64,000 bases of DNA from Halotalea alkalilenta (GCF_001648175.1 NZ_CP015243.1:3038001-3102000); one strand, 5' to 3'. Numbered from the stretch's first letter, positions 28,279-37,911 are shown. Program-made: numbers and translations. The notes: a model not told the origin generated them from the sequence alone.

Positions 28279-29289
28279 TCACTTTAAGGATTTTCCTAAA
28301 AACATAAAACTCAAAACCTTAGATTTACTTATTACAAATATATTCAAAAGTATTGGTACAAATATCCCTAGTAAGAGCCCTACAAGTACATATATCCATA
28401 AGGCGTCAACATTAGCGTAAGATACGATTAATCGGCTGAATCCGGTAAAAAAAGTATGGAAAAGATAGATTGTAAATGAATACATCCCTATCCAACACAA
28501 AACCATATTCTTAAATCCTATACTTAACAAAAAAGTGCATGATAATATACCCACGAAAAGACTCAATGGACTCTTGCGTGACATGTCTAAATCAAGCAGA
28601 TCATTCATAGCCAATTGGTTCAATAAGATTGAAATAAAAAATAATATTATAACATAATAGAATCCCTTTCCCCGTATAAATTGCATACATATAGGATATC
28701 TTTTAAATCCCATCCCCAATAAAAAAAACGGGAGGAGATAACCTGCACCATATAGTGAGAAAAAAGAATAACTCGCCACACCAGTTAAAAAAATAACAAA
28801 CGATATGGCCAAGATGAAAGCAAATTTTTTAATATTTTCGAAAAAATTCAATAACTCAAAAATTGTGATCAACAAAAATATTACAATCAGCGATTGTAAA
28901 AACCAAAAATGATTTTGAGATCTATAAAGAACCGCAAAAGCTCCCCACCAATCATCCTGAGGATTATTTGCGCCAGGGGCAAAATATTGTATTATCCCGA
29001 AAGGGATTCCAACAAAAATGATTGGAAGATATAATCTTCTGAACTTTCCTTTCAAAAAGCTTTTTATTTTTGACGGATCAACTGGTCTCAAAGCATAGAC
29101 ATAACCAGACAGGAAAGTAAAAAGAGGCATCCTGATATAAACTAGTGTATTGTTTATATAACGATAAATAGAATCATCCGGGACCTTTAACCCTCCTCCC
29201 GATGGCCCTATTACATGATAAAGTACTAAAAACAAACATGCTAATCCTCGTAATGTTTCTATCGACAGATCTTTTTCATTCCCCCTCAC
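28279..29289 (-). CDS. Acyltransferase-3 family membrane protein
   Basis: 336-residue protein of the OafA/NodX/WecH acyltransferase family, without an SGNH domain. It opens with EKDLSIETLRGLACLFLVLYHVIGPSG; the His in LVLYHV is the conserved catalytic candidate. IRMPLFTFLSGYVYALRP and about ten membrane helices follow. It would acetylate (or otherwise acylate) a sugar of the exopolysaccharide. A GTG start at 29289 behind a strong AGGAGG is preferred. It is one base past the stop of the polymerase-like gene, so the two are probably coupled. Confidence 0.87.
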   Translation of the reverse strand: MRGNEKDLSIETLRGLACLFLVLYHVIGPSGGGLKVPDDSIYRYINNTLVYIRMPLFTFLSGYVYALRPVDPSKIKSFLKGKFRRLYLPIIFVGIPFGIIQYFAPGANNPQDDWWGAFAVLYRSQNHFWFLQSLIVIFLLITIFELLNFFENIKKFAFILAISFVIFLTGVASYSFFSLYGAGYLLPFFLLGMGFKRYPICMQFIRGKGFYYVIILFFISILLNQLAMNDLLDLDMSRKSPLSLFVGILSCTFLLSIGFKNMVLCWIGMYSFTIYLFHTFFTGFSRLIVSYANVDALWIYVLVGLLLGIFVPILLNIFVISKSKVLSFMFLGKSLK

Positions 29290-29290
29290 T

Positions 29291-30559
29291 TTACAACCTC
29301 CTCTCGGCATACATATGCCTGGGTAAAACAACTCTATCCATTCTAAGTGTCTGTCTTCTAAAGACTACGATAGATCCAACCAAAATAATAACTGGAGCAA
29401 ATTTTGATTTGTGCCTAGCCGCAGAGCCCCAGTTAGCGGTACCTAGTGAAAAAATCACCGTCAATAACAATGCAGCTATAGTTATATATTTAAGCCTATC
29501 ATCGTTCAAAATTATTTTTCTATACTTGAATACCGAAATGAAAAATAGACAGTAAAAAACAACCAACACAAAACCAATAATATCAGCAGGGGTTCTTATA
29601 TCCCACGGAAAAGGTTTCAATGAAAAATACAACAACCGCTTAGGCAACTGAGTGACAAAAGCACCCATACTAGTAACTTCTACCTGATCACGAGGCATGT
29701 ACCCTGTTCTTGAATCGCCATCCCTCTTGGCTCCAATACTTTCAAGAGTTTCGACATTTGAGAGGTTTGATAGATCCCCGCCAATTTTCCCTAATCCCCA
29801 TCCGGAAATCAATAATAGTGGAAGTATCGTTAATACTCCAACTACCGAGATTATAAAAACCGGAGCATTTTTCCCATTTTTTAGGAAAAATTCTTTACTC
29901 GATCTAATTGCAACCAAAAGAAGTAGAGCCAGCATAATCATTGCAAATGCGCTATGTATACTGAGCGCAATCAGCAACCCAACAAATGTAATTGCGAGGT
30001 GACTCCCTTTTTTATTGTCTAACCATTTTATAAAGTAGTATGTCGATAATGCAAATCCAAAAGCAACATATGGTTCACGCGATGGACCGATAGAATAAAC
30101 AATATAAGTCGGAAAAAATGCAACAATGCAAACAACATAATTAGCTATTTTTTTATTAAAAATGAGCAAAGCTGATTTATATGCAAATATGGCAACGCAT
30201 GTATTAAGAAATGCATTTATTAAAAAAACGAATAATAATGCTTCACCCACTAATCGATAATGGACTGATAATATCCATGAGAAAAAAGTTCGTCCTCTAG
30301 CTTCTTGTAAATTCTCCCATATGCTATTACTGTTTTCAGCCCAATTCTTTGCAGCATCATTCAACGTTGACCAATCAGCATCAAATGGGAAAAAATTATA
30401 TACCATTACATTTATTATTATTAGAAAATACTTCAGCCACGCGGAAGAAACTATCGCGTAGAAAGGAACTTTGTCCTTCGGAGCAATTAAAGCAATCGCT
30501 ATTAAAATGAACGGAATCAGTCCAAGCGCAATATAATTAGCCGGATGATATGGGATCAT
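29291..30559 (-). CDS. wzy: Putative polysaccharide polymerase (Wzy/EpsG-like)
   Basis: 422-residue membrane protein with ten or more predicted helices and one large hydrophilic loop (about residues 255-310). The C-terminal TANWGSAARHKSKFAPVIIL resembles the conserved end segment of EpsG/Wzy-like polymerases. PTYIVYSIGPSREPYVAF with a central Arg is also typical of repeat-unit polymerases. It is the only good Wzy candidate in the cluster, which has Wzx, Wza and Wzc. Wzy proteins share little sequence, so assignment rests on topology and context. Confidence 0.75.
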   Translation of the reverse strand: MIPYHPANYIALGLIPFILIAIALIAPKDKVPFYAIVSSAWLKYFLIIINVMVYNFFPFDADWSTLNDAAKNWAENSNSIWENLQEARGRTFFSWILSVHYRLVGEALLFVFLINAFLNTCVAIFAYKSALLIFNKKIANYVVCIVAFFPTYIVYSIGPSREPYVAFGFALSTYYFIKWLDNKKGSHLAITFVGLLIALSIHSAFAMIMLALLLLVAIRSSKEFFLKNGKNAPVFIISVVGVLTILPLLLISGWGLGKIGGDLSNLSNVETLESIGAKRDGDSRTGYMPRDQVEVTSMGAFVTQLPKRLLYFSLKPFPWDIRTPADIIGFVLVVFYCLFFISVFKYRKIILNDDRLKYITIAALLLTVIFSLGTANWGSAARHKSKFAPVIILVGSIVVFRRQTLRMDRVVLPRHMYAERRL

Positions 30560-30899
30560 ATTAACTTAACCCACCTGATCAAATGAATTATTGCGTTTAG
30601 AAATTAAATTCATTAGTGAATTTAACTTCAGCTAATTGGTACTGATATCACTAAGGTTTCATCTATAGTATAGCGATATTTAAATCAATATTCGTTACAG
30701 ACTTACTTAGCGTAAACACATTTTACCTTTTTCAGGAGCTGATTTGAAGCAATAATAAAATATATTTCAATGAATAATTCAGAGAACAATTTAGCCTTTT
30801 CCTATCCATATAATTCTAAAAATTATAAACTAGCCACGATTGAAACAAACACTATCAAACAACTGACATTTTTTAATGCCTATCCAAATGATTGACTGA
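30560..30899. other. AT-rich intergenic gap in the cluster
   Basis: About 340 very AT-rich bases between the polymerase-like gene and the next glycosyltransferase gene. No ORF, hairpin or promoter that I can support. Confidence 0.4.
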
Positions 30900-31964
30900 C
30901 TAGTTTTCGATTAGTACTTTTTCCCACTGAGACAAAATAATGTCAGGTGAGAATTTTTGTTCAACACTCTTTCTCGCTTCAACTCCAACTTCTATTAACT
31001 TATCTTCTGGCAAATTAATTACATGATACATTTTTTCAGCAATGGCATTTGCAGATGTATTGTCTGTTAAAAATCCATTGAGTCCATCTTGGATTATTTC
31101 AGAGTTAACACCTACTGGTGTTGCAATAACAGGAATGGCGGCATCCATAGCCTCAATTAATGCATTTGGCATCCCTTCCCATAAGGATGGAAGTATAAAT
31201 GCATTTGAGATTTTTAAATATTTTAAAGTATCTCTTGTGAAACCTTCAAAAAAAACACTTTTCTCTAAATTCAATTGGCTGACCAAAGAATCTAACTCCG
31301 CTTTATCGCTACCCTCTCCCAATATAAAAAGACGATTTTTTTTCCCTGATTTTTCATTTACCATTTTTAATGCACGAATTAGGTTAGGCAAGTTTTTTTG
31401 TTTCTCTAAACGTCCAATGAAACACCAATTAAACGTTTTTGTGTCGTTATCCAAAATAATCTGTTCATTACTTTTATCGATATTCCTAATATACATATTA
31501 GGTATGTATATTAATTTGGGCGCTCCCCAAGCAGGATGCATCTTTTTCTCAGACGCTTTAACATTAGTGAGTGTTTTGTTATCCAAGTAGGCAGTATGCC
31601 TGAATATGAAGTTTCTGGAATAAGAGCCTAAAGATGAATTTCGATGAGATGTTATTGTTTTTATTTTATTGTACTTACCTAACAGTCTTCCTATGATCGA
31701 TGCATGATATAAAAAGTTAATTACAACATCTGGATTATTTTTTTTGAAAAAGGTGTTGGTTTTTTTTACTGCATCAAAAAAATTCTTTACCTCTAAACAA
31801 TAAACATCAACTCGGCTATCCAGTAAATCTAAATATTCATTTCCCGATTTTAATGTGAGCAGAATAACATCATGCCCTTTATTTACTAATCCTGATGCAA
31901 CATATACCAATTGACGTTCTGCTCCTCCTCTACTCATAGCCCCAATAAAAAAACAGATTTTCAT
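30900..31964 (-). CDS. Glycosyltransferase, GT4 family
   Basis: GT-B enzyme of about 354 residues. The N-terminus MKICFFIGAMSRGGAERQLV has the GGAE acceptor-site motif common in GT4. The donor domain shows FIGRLEKQKNLPNLIRALK, LFILGEGSDKAELDSLVSQL, FFEGFTRDTLKYLKISNAFI and LPSLWEGMPNALIEAMDAAI. It resembles N-acetylgalactosamine-transferase-like capsule enzymes, but the sugar is not determinable. The ATG at 31964 after GGGG is chosen; an ATG four codons upstream is possible. Strongly AT-rich. Confidence 0.92.
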   Translation of the reverse strand: MKICFFIGAMSRGGAERQLVYVASGLVNKGHDVILLTLKSGNEYLDLLDSRVDVYCLEVKNFFDAVKKTNTFFKKNNPDVVINFLYHASIIGRLLGKYNKIKTITSHRNSSLGSYSRNFIFRHTAYLDNKTLTNVKASEKKMHPAWGAPKLIYIPNMYIRNIDKSNEQIILDNDTKTFNWCFIGRLEKQKNLPNLIRALKMVNEKSGKKNRLFILGEGSDKAELDSLVSQLNLEKSVFFEGFTRDTLKYLKISNAFILPSLWEGMPNALIEAMDAAIPVIATPVGVNSEIIQDGLNGFLTDNTSANAIAEKMYHVINLPEDKLIEVGVEARKSVEQKFSPDIILSQWEKVLIEN

Positions 31965-32303
31965 TTTATGCCCCATAATATAATAGCGATAAAAATCAAG
32001 TGCGCTTTGATAAATAAGTGATTTTAATCAAAACCTGAAAGATGCATAATACTTCCTTAGGCTTTCTTTCTAGTACCAAAATTACCATTTGTTTTATACA
32101 AGAAAATGCACTCCTTTGCACACCGCTTTTTCAACGCGAGTGAATCAAATCACTACACACTCAGTGCTATAGGGATCCTGATGAAAGTTCCTGTTCTGGA
32201 CTGTAATGAAACCATATCATAAAATAAGCAACTATAGCCTCGTCCACTATAACAAGGAATCCTTGTATCTGCCCTCTCCCATTTCTTTATTATCTCAACA
32301 ATC
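31965..32303. other. Intergenic gap in the cluster
   Basis: About 340 bases with no supported gene. It separates the GT4 gene from the acetyltransferase-GT2-acetyltransferase-wzx block, so a promoter or processing site is possible, but none can be identified by eye. Confidence 0.4.
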
Positions 32304-32813
32304 TTACAAAACTCTAAATCCACACCCAATAGCAATAGAATTTGCTGATAATGTTTTCGTAACAGTCGTTCCAGCGCCCACTTTGCTACCAGCGCCTAAG
32401 ATAATATTTCCAATCAAATTTACATTTGCACCTAGTTCGACATTATCACAGATAATGGGGGATTTTTTATTTTTCCCATTATTTCCAATAGTGGTAAACT
32501 GCCTCACTTTTACATTTTCTCCAATAACACTGGCTTTATTGATTACTATTCCATGAGGATGATTCATGACAAAACCAGGACCAATTTTTGTACTATGCGG
32601 TATCTCTATGCTAAATATAAATTCATTGATTACTTTATTTGCCACAATAAAAATAAATAGCACTGGCTTCAATAAGCTGGATTTTTCATAGCCATTAGCC
32701 AGCCTAAATATAAAAATTGCAATTTTTGATTTTAACCCCGGCGCTTTTTTGAATTCCTTCAAGAAATGTTTTTTAAAATTGTACTCGTAATTACAATTAT
32801 TTAATTTTTCCAT
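32304..32813 (-). CDS. Serine-acetyltransferase-like hexapeptide-repeat protein
   Basis: 169 residues. A short helical N-terminus is followed by a left-handed beta-helix of hexapeptide repeats: IGPGFVMNHPHGIVINKASVIG, then VRQFTTIGNNG, NVELGANVNLIGNIILGAG and SKVGAGTTVTKTLSANSIAIG. The HPHGIVI motif with its His matches the CysE/WbbJ-type active site. In sugar clusters such proteins usually O-acetylate a sugar rather than serine. It overlaps the upstream GT2 gene by 17 bases. Confidence 0.88.
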   Translation of the reverse strand: MEKLNNCNYEYNFKKHFLKEFKKAPGLKSKIAIFIFRLANGYEKSSLLKPVLFIFIVANKVINEFIFSIEIPHSTKIGPGFVMNHPHGIVINKASVIGENVKVRQFTTIGNNGKNKKSPIICDNVELGANVNLIGNIILGAGSKVGAGTTVTKTLSANSIAIGCGFRVL

Positions 32814-33768
32814 TTCCGGATTGCCAGTATCGAGTAGGAAGCATTTTATTTAGTAAAACTAGCAATAACTTTGAAATTGACAAGCTGCTAATTTTCTCAT
32901 GAGCATCAAAATAAATTGAAAAAGATTCTCTTTTTTTATGCTTTATAGCAGATAATGCAAGCATGAAAATTTCCCTTTCTAGTTTTTTATCCTTAGACAG
33001 CATATAGATTGAAAAATATCCATACTGCTTTAATGGATCTGATTTCCCTTTCAATCTCATGTCATGACAAAAACTAGCTAAATTAGAAAGTAGCTTTTGT
33101 CGAATCCGTTTTTCAGGAGAGCCACTTACACTATTTTTAGCGTTGGATACACGTTCATATAATATATCATCTATCACCCTAAATTCGCAAAAGTGACTCA
33201 TTCTACACCACAAGTCTCTATCTTGAGCAAATTCAAAAAATGATCTATACCCACCTGCTTTTAAATAAATATCTTTCCTGAAGCATACGGCTCCATGATT
33301 TATTATATTTTGTTTCAACAAAATTTTTTCTGCGTTTCCCGAAAAAGCGCTTCCAGTAATAGTCTTAGCATTGTCATAGCTGTTAATGTTATTTACTCTA
33401 GAGGAAACTACCCCTAACTTTTTATCGAAATCTAACAACACTATTTGTTTTGAAAAACGTCCTTCGTATGAAATATCTCCAGCACCATGAATGGCTATAT
33501 ATTCACAGTCTATATTATTTATATGATAGATGAGACTATTTACAAATCCCATGTTTTTTTGATGAATGACTGTAACATTTTTACCGTCTCTATTTTCCCA
33601 CTGATCCAATGCTTCAGAAGTACCATCAGTAGAACCATCGTCAACTACGACAAAATGCATTTCCGGAGTTAATTGAGAAACAACACTATCGACTGAGTTC
33701 TCTACCTCAGCCACTCTATTGTGGAAACAACTTATTATTAACAGCTTAGTTTTCAATAAATATTTCAT
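32797..33768 (-). CDS. Glycosyltransferase, GT2 family (GT-A fold)
   Basis: 323 residues. The GT-A nucleotide-binding core shows LLIISCFHNRVAEVENSVDS, FVVVDDGSTDGTSEALDQW (DDGS motif), and YIAIHGAGDISYEGRFSKQI in place of the usual DxD (here GAGD). The acceptor-side QDRDLWCRMSHF is an ED/QDxxLW-like motif. It adds one sugar of the repeat unit. The ATG overlaps the stop of the upstream acetyltransferase gene (ATGA), and its own 3' end overlaps the next gene. AT-rich. Confidence 0.9.
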   Translation of the reverse strand: MKYLLKTKLLIISCFHNRVAEVENSVDSVVSQLTPEMHFVVVDDGSTDGTSEALDQWENRDGKNVTVIHQKNMGFVNSLIYHINNIDCEYIAIHGAGDISYEGRFSKQIVLLDFDKKLGVVSSRVNNINSYDNAKTITGSAFSGNAEKILLKQNIINHGAVCFRKDIYLKAGGYRSFFEFAQDRDLWCRMSHFCEFRVIDDILYERVSNAKNSVSGSPEKRIRQKLLSNLASFCHDMRLKGKSDPLKQYGYFSIYMLSKDKKLEREIFMLALSAIKHKKRESFSIYFDAHEKISSLSISKLLLVLLNKMLPTRYWQSGNGKIK

Positions 33769-34307
33769 TGATTATCTTCTCTAAGAATGTTTTTGCCAGG
33801 AACACCAACTGCTACAGCCTTAGAGGGAACATCTTTTATAATTACGGCATTAGCTCCAATAATAACATTATCACCGATTTTAATACTACCTAACACCTTA
33901 GCACCAGCATAAATAGTAACGTTATCGCCTATCACAGGATAGTTTCCACTGGATTGATCACCAACCTTTCCCCCACCTAAGGTGACTTGCTGGTATATAG
34001 TACAGTTTTTTCCAATAATAACTTTTTCACCTATAACAACCCCATTGGGATGGGGTAAAATCAAGCCAGCTCCAATATCAGCTTTGGAGCTAATATAAAC
34101 ACCATATGTTCGTTGTAATTTTTTCAAAATATAAGTTGTCAAAAATTTTGCTCGACTAGAAAAATAACATGCAAGTCTATAGCGAAGAACCACTTTTCTA
34201 GATGAACTTCCAATAAAGAAATTTTTAGTGGCCTTTATTATTGCAAAACGTCCAACATTACGACAACCCTCATGTTCCATAAAATACTTCAGTTTATTGA
34301 GTTTCAT
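33765..34307 (-). CDS. Serine-acetyltransferase-like hexapeptide-repeat protein
   Basis: 180 residues with the CysE-type left-handed beta-helix: ISSKADIGAGLILPHPNGVVIG, KNCTIYQQVTLGGG, YPVIGDNVTIYAGAKVLGSI and IGANAVIIKDVPSKAVAVGVPG. The PHPNGVVIG stretch holds the catalytic His. It is probably a sugar O-acetyltransferase of the exopolysaccharide, although true serine acetylation cannot be excluded. It is the second such protein in this block and overlaps both neighbours by 4 bases, in a tight unit with wzx and the GT2 gene. Confidence 0.9.
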   Translation of the reverse strand: MKLNKLKYFMEHEGCRNVGRFAIIKATKNFFIGSSSRKVVLRYRLACYFSSRAKFLTTYILKKLQRTYGVYISSKADIGAGLILPHPNGVVIGEKVIIGKNCTIYQQVTLGGGKVGDQSSGNYPVIGDNVTIYAGAKVLGSIKIGDNVIIGANAVIIKDVPSKAVAVGVPGKNILREDNQ

Positions 34308-35551
34308 TTTATCACCTTAAAACACAAATATGAAACATATAAATAATGGGCAGTAAGAATGTAAGAATATAGAAATATCATCTGTTCTGAGGATAGTGAA
34401 TATACATATGAGACTCCAAACACGAACAAAATGAGTAAAACTCGAACTATATTTATACGTAAAAATAGAGCTTGTTTTTCAAAAACATTGAATACATTCA
34501 CTAACGGGGCCGAAATAAACTGAGCCAACAGATATATAGATAAAATACTTGCAAATACCCCAGCCTGATTCCAGGAATCACCAAATACCCACGAAAATAG
34601 TAACGGGCCGAAGAAAAATAATGCGACAAAGGGGGGTATGCTAATCAAAAACATTTTAATAGCAACATCTTTAGCTATTTTTCTTATCATAACGGGCTGT
34701 CCTTTACCTAACTTTGCAATCTCTCCATAAAATGCTTGCCCTGTAGTAGTACCAAGCAAGGACATTGGTATTGATAATGTTGAAAGAGCTAGCCCCAGCT
34801 GACCCGTAACCGATTCATTAAATATAATACCACTAAACAAAACGGGAGCTTGTACAGAAAATACCAATAAAAATTGCGAGGGTAATCTATATAGCGGAAA
34901 ATCTATATACCGCCTAAAAACATATTTTATCCGAACAAAGCTAACTCTTTTGATGTTCTTTTTTATATCGCTGCGAAATGCTCTATAGAGGGTAAAGACC
35001 CCTCCTGCTTGAGAGAAGAAATGCCCGATCAATAGGCCAGCATTTAAAAATCCTAAAACACCTAGCCCAATCTTTATCAGCGAAGATAATATGGCCTGCC
35101 AAATTTGTGTTTGGGCATATACTTTAAAACGCCGGCTTCGATTACAAAAACCTGTTAAGATTTCATACATACCCGCAGCTATAACGGTAATAAGTAACAG
35201 CCAAATAAAATCATTTAGACTGCTTAATGAAAGCGCATCTAAAATAATTTTGCCACATAAAAAAAACAAAATGCCTAAAAAAAATACAACTGAAAATAAT
35301 ATTATTATCGAAAGAGCTGCCATATTAACAGCAACATTTTCATTTTTTGGAAGTGGCAAAGCATTCGGAAAACGCATTGTTGCCACAGGGATAACGAGCA
35401 TTGAGACCGCTACAAATAGCGACAAAACCCCGAACTGGCCAGGAGAATAAATCCTAGTTAGAACCGGCGTCGCGGCAAATACAATTATTTTAGCACTACC
35501 AGCGCCAGCAAAAAGTATGAGAATATTTTTAAATAGACGGTTTTTGCTCAT
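34304..35551 (-). CDS. wzx: Wzx-type lipid-linked repeat-unit flippase
   Basis: About 415 residues of the MOP/PST flippase family with 12 or so membrane helices. It opens FKNILILFAGAGSAKIIVFA and has the family's N-terminal PVLTRIYSPGQFGVLSLFVA (the TRIYSPxxFG motif is highly characteristic). It moves undecaprenyl-PP repeat units to the periplasmic face for Wzy. An ATG at 35551 is chosen; a GTG four codons earlier is possible. It starts a four-gene block of overlapping genes. Confidence 0.9.
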   Translation of the reverse strand: MSKNRLFKNILILFAGAGSAKIIVFAATPVLTRIYSPGQFGVLSLFVAVSMLVIPVATMRFPNALPLPKNENVAVNMAALSIIILFSVVFFLGILFFLCGKIILDALSLSSLNDFIWLLLITVIAAGMYEILTGFCNRSRRFKVYAQTQIWQAILSSLIKIGLGVLGFLNAGLLIGHFFSQAGGVFTLYRAFRSDIKKNIKRVSFVRIKYVFRRYIDFPLYRLPSQFLLVFSVQAPVLFSGIIFNESVTGQLGLALSTLSIPMSLLGTTTGQAFYGEIAKLGKGQPVMIRKIAKDVAIKMFLISIPPFVALFFFGPLLFSWVFGDSWNQAGVFASILSIYLLAQFISAPLVNVFNVFEKQALFLRINIVRVLLILFVFGVSYVYSLSSEQMIFLYSYILTAHYLYVSYLCFKVIK

Positions 35552-35591
35552 TAGCGATATCACTTTACAAGTTTAATTCAGTATGAGCAAT

Positions 35592-36578
35592 TCATCTCTC
35601 ATTTTCCATTTCCAACTCCATGCAACGCTCATCGTGGGCTGGAATTAATTCACCCTTTGGGGACATATATTTTGCTTCTGCAATCAAATGATATCCTGTT
35701 TTATTAAAAACATTTAGACGCACTTCTCGGATGATTTCTAATACATCAATAGCTTTTCCATTTCCAGTATTTACTATGAAATTAGCGTGAAGCGGAGAAA
35801 CTTGTACATTATTTTTCCTAAAACCCTTATAGCCAATTCCTTCTATGATTTTTCCAGGGGGACCATACTCTTTATACATGGATGGATTACTTACGAAGAC
35901 AGATCCGCAGTTAGGAAGCCTATGAGGGAACTTTGACTTCCTTTCAGCGAATATTTTCAGCATTTCTTGCCTAATACTACTTCTATCTTTTTTTATCAAT
36001 TTCAATTTGGCTTTTAATATTATTTCTTCATTACCTTGATAAGAAGACATACGATACGTAAAATTGCACTCAGCATTGCTTCTCTCAATAACAGTACCGT
36101 CTCGATCAATCGATTCTACTGTAATTATATGCTCGCCGATACCTTTTCGTTGACTCCCTCCATTCATACAAATAAGTCCACCCAATGTCCCGGGTATGCC
36201 GCAAATATGCTCTACTCCAGAAAGTCCTTCATTTGCTAGACGTCTGGCTAAGCTAGGTATCCAGTGACCGCTATCTATCTCTACAGTGTCATCCTGAACA
36301 CTCAAATTAGAAAATTTACCACTTATCTTGAGAATAGCTGTAGTTATTTTTTTATCCGTAAACAATATATTAGTAGTACCGCCAATAATTACATAATCAA
36401 TATCGTGTTTTTTTAATATGTTAACTGCGGATACAATTTGTTCTTTGTTATCGGGGGTTATTATAAGCTCAGCAATCCCCCCTATTTTCCATCTACTTAT
36501 AAAATTTAATCTTACATTTTGTTGGATGGGACAATTTTTTTTTAATTCATCCAAGAACGCTTGGGGGAAGTTCGTCAT
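35592..36578 (-). CDS. murB: MurB-like UDP-N-acetylenolpyruvoylglucosamine reductase
   Basis: FAD-dependent reductase that turns UDP-GlcNAc-enolpyruvate into UDP-MurNAc. About 328 residues: FISRWKIGGIAELIITPDN, FAD-binding VIIGGTTNILFTD, then GVEHICGIPGTLGGLICMNGG. The catalytic serine lies in LPNCGSVFVSNP, and the C-terminal glutamate in GYHLIAEAKYM. It lacks the larger E. coli type I insertion, so it looks like type II. The start is ATG 36578. It is paired with a MurA homologue inside an AT-rich exopolysaccharide cluster, so it is probably a dedicated paralogue rather than the cell-wall copy. Confidence 0.92.
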   Translation of the reverse strand: MTNFPQAFLDELKKNCPIQQNVRLNFISRWKIGGIAELIITPDNKEQIVSAVNILKKHDIDYVIIGGTTNILFTDKKITTAILKISGKFSNLSVQDDTVEIDSGHWIPSLARRLANEGLSGVEHICGIPGTLGGLICMNGGSQRKGIGEHIITVESIDRDGTVIERSNAECNFTYRMSSYQGNEEIILKAKLKLIKKDRSSIRQEMLKIFAERKSKFPHRLPNCGSVFVSNPSMYKEYGPPGKIIEGIGYKGFRKNNVQVSPLHANFIVNTGNGKAIDVLEIIREVRLNVFNKTGYHLIAEAKYMSPKGELIPAHDERCMELEMENER

Positions 36579-36624
36579 TATGGAATAACTCAATTAGTGT
36601 AGGTTCTATTTAAGAGTGCGATGC

Positions 36625-37911
36625 TCATTGCCACTCCGCATAACCACCTAACTGGGTAATTTTTTCCACAAAATTGTCGTAGCCTCTAGCCACTTGCCAG
36701 GCATCATGAATCACCGTAGTGCCTTCTGCACAGAAACCTGCAAGTGCCGCAGCTACACCAGCTCGTAAATCCAATGCAGTGACATCAGTTCCAACAAGCT
36801 TATTTCCTCCACGAATGGTCAGGAGATTATCACTAACATCACAGTCCAACCCCATTTTTTTCAACTCAAAAGCATATCCATATCGACCGGGAAAGCGCAA
36901 ATCAATGAACTTGGATTCACCTTTCGCAAATGCCGCAAAAGTCGCTAGCAGCGGCTGCATATCAGAGTTTATTCCTGGATAAGGCCCTGTGCTAATTTCA
37001 AGCGGATAGCATCGACTATTGCGCACAACCAATGAACTCCTTCCTTTAAACATTTCTACCCCACTTTCGCGTAGAAAAATCAAAGGGACTTCAAGGTGTT
37101 CAAAAGGAAAATCCTGAATTTCGATTTCACCTCCGGTGATGGAAGCTCCGATCAACCAAGTAAGAGCTTCCACGTTGTCTGGCATTACTTCATAATTAAT
37201 GCCACGAAGCTCGCTAACCCCTTTTATTTCTATATGCTCCTGACCAAATACCTTGATTTTTGCTCCCATTAGATTGAGAAAATTAATTAAGTCAATTATT
37301 TCAGGTCGAATGTGAGGATTCCAAATCCTAGTAATACCTTTCGCCAAAGTCCCACACAGTATTGCATTCTCTGTGGCGCCCGTAGACCTAATTGGCAGAT
37401 ATATATCATTACCAATAAGACCATTAACCGCTTCTGTGTGAATTACTCCGTCAGAAACTGTTACCGTTGCTCCCAGTTTCTGGAGTAGATCTACATGAAG
37501 CTCAAACCCCCTAGTTCCAGTGGAGCCAATTTCACACCCTCCCGGAGCAGGGACGGAACCACGGCCAAATCTGGCAGTAAGAGCTCCAAGAATCAGCAGC
37601 GTATTCCTGATCGAACGCCGATTCCAAACCAAATCAGTTTCTAACGTCTTAGATTCCTCAATCGTAATTTCATTATTAGCCGGATCTACATTAACTGTCT
37701 TACCCAGCTGAACAAGCATATCCACATGAACTTGCGCATCAAGCAAGGTATATGGATAATTTTTCAGATTAATTTTTTTACTACTCAATAAACTAGCTGC
37801 TAATAAACGCAAAACTGAGTTCTTTGCACCACTAACCTTCACTTCTCCAGATAGAACACTTTTTTTCACAATCAGTTTCTGGTGATCAACACTCTTCTTT
37901 ACTTCTTCCAT
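36625..37911 (-). CDS. murA: MurA-like UDP-N-acetylglucosamine 1-carboxyvinyltransferase
   Basis: Transfers enolpyruvate from PEP to UDP-GlcNAc. 428 residues of the EPSP-synthase fold: KVSGAKNSVLRLLAASLL with the substrate Lys/Asn pair, the active-site loop with Cys in APGGCEIGSTGTRGFELHV, the catalytic Asp in GINSDMQPLLATFAAFAKG, and the C-terminal Arg in ALDLRAGVAAALAG. All key residues appear present. The ATG at 37911 has GAGGATATC in front and is preferred over 37947. It is directly upstream of the MurB homologue. Two enzymes of one pathway in a sugar cluster point to a lactyl-hexosamine building block (inference). Confidence 0.93.
   Translation of the reverse strand: MEEVKKSVDHQKLIVKKSVLSGEVKVSGAKNSVLRLLAASLLSSKKINLKNYPYTLLDAQVHVDMLVQLGKTVNVDPANNEITIEESKTLETDLVWNRRSIRNTLLILGALTARFGRGSVPAPGGCEIGSTGTRGFELHVDLLQKLGATVTVSDGVIHTEAVNGLIGNDIYLPIRSTGATENAILCGTLAKGITRIWNPHIRPEIIDLINFLNLMGAKIKVFGQEHIEIKGVSELRGINYEVMPDNVEALTWLIGASITGGEIEIQDFPFEHLEVPLIFLRESGVEMFKGRSSLVVRNSRCYPLEISTGPYPGINSDMQPLLATFAAFAKGESKFIDLRFPGRYGYAFELKKMGLDCDVSDNLLTIRGGNKLVGTDVTALDLRAGVAAALAGFCAEGTTVIHDAWQVARGYDNFVEKITQLGGYAEWQ

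Noticed and set aside
35592..37911. MurA/MurB as the housekeeping cell-wall genes
   Set aside because: Their AT-rich composition and position inside the transferase/flippase cluster favour a dedicated paralogue pair, though a genome search is needed to be certain.
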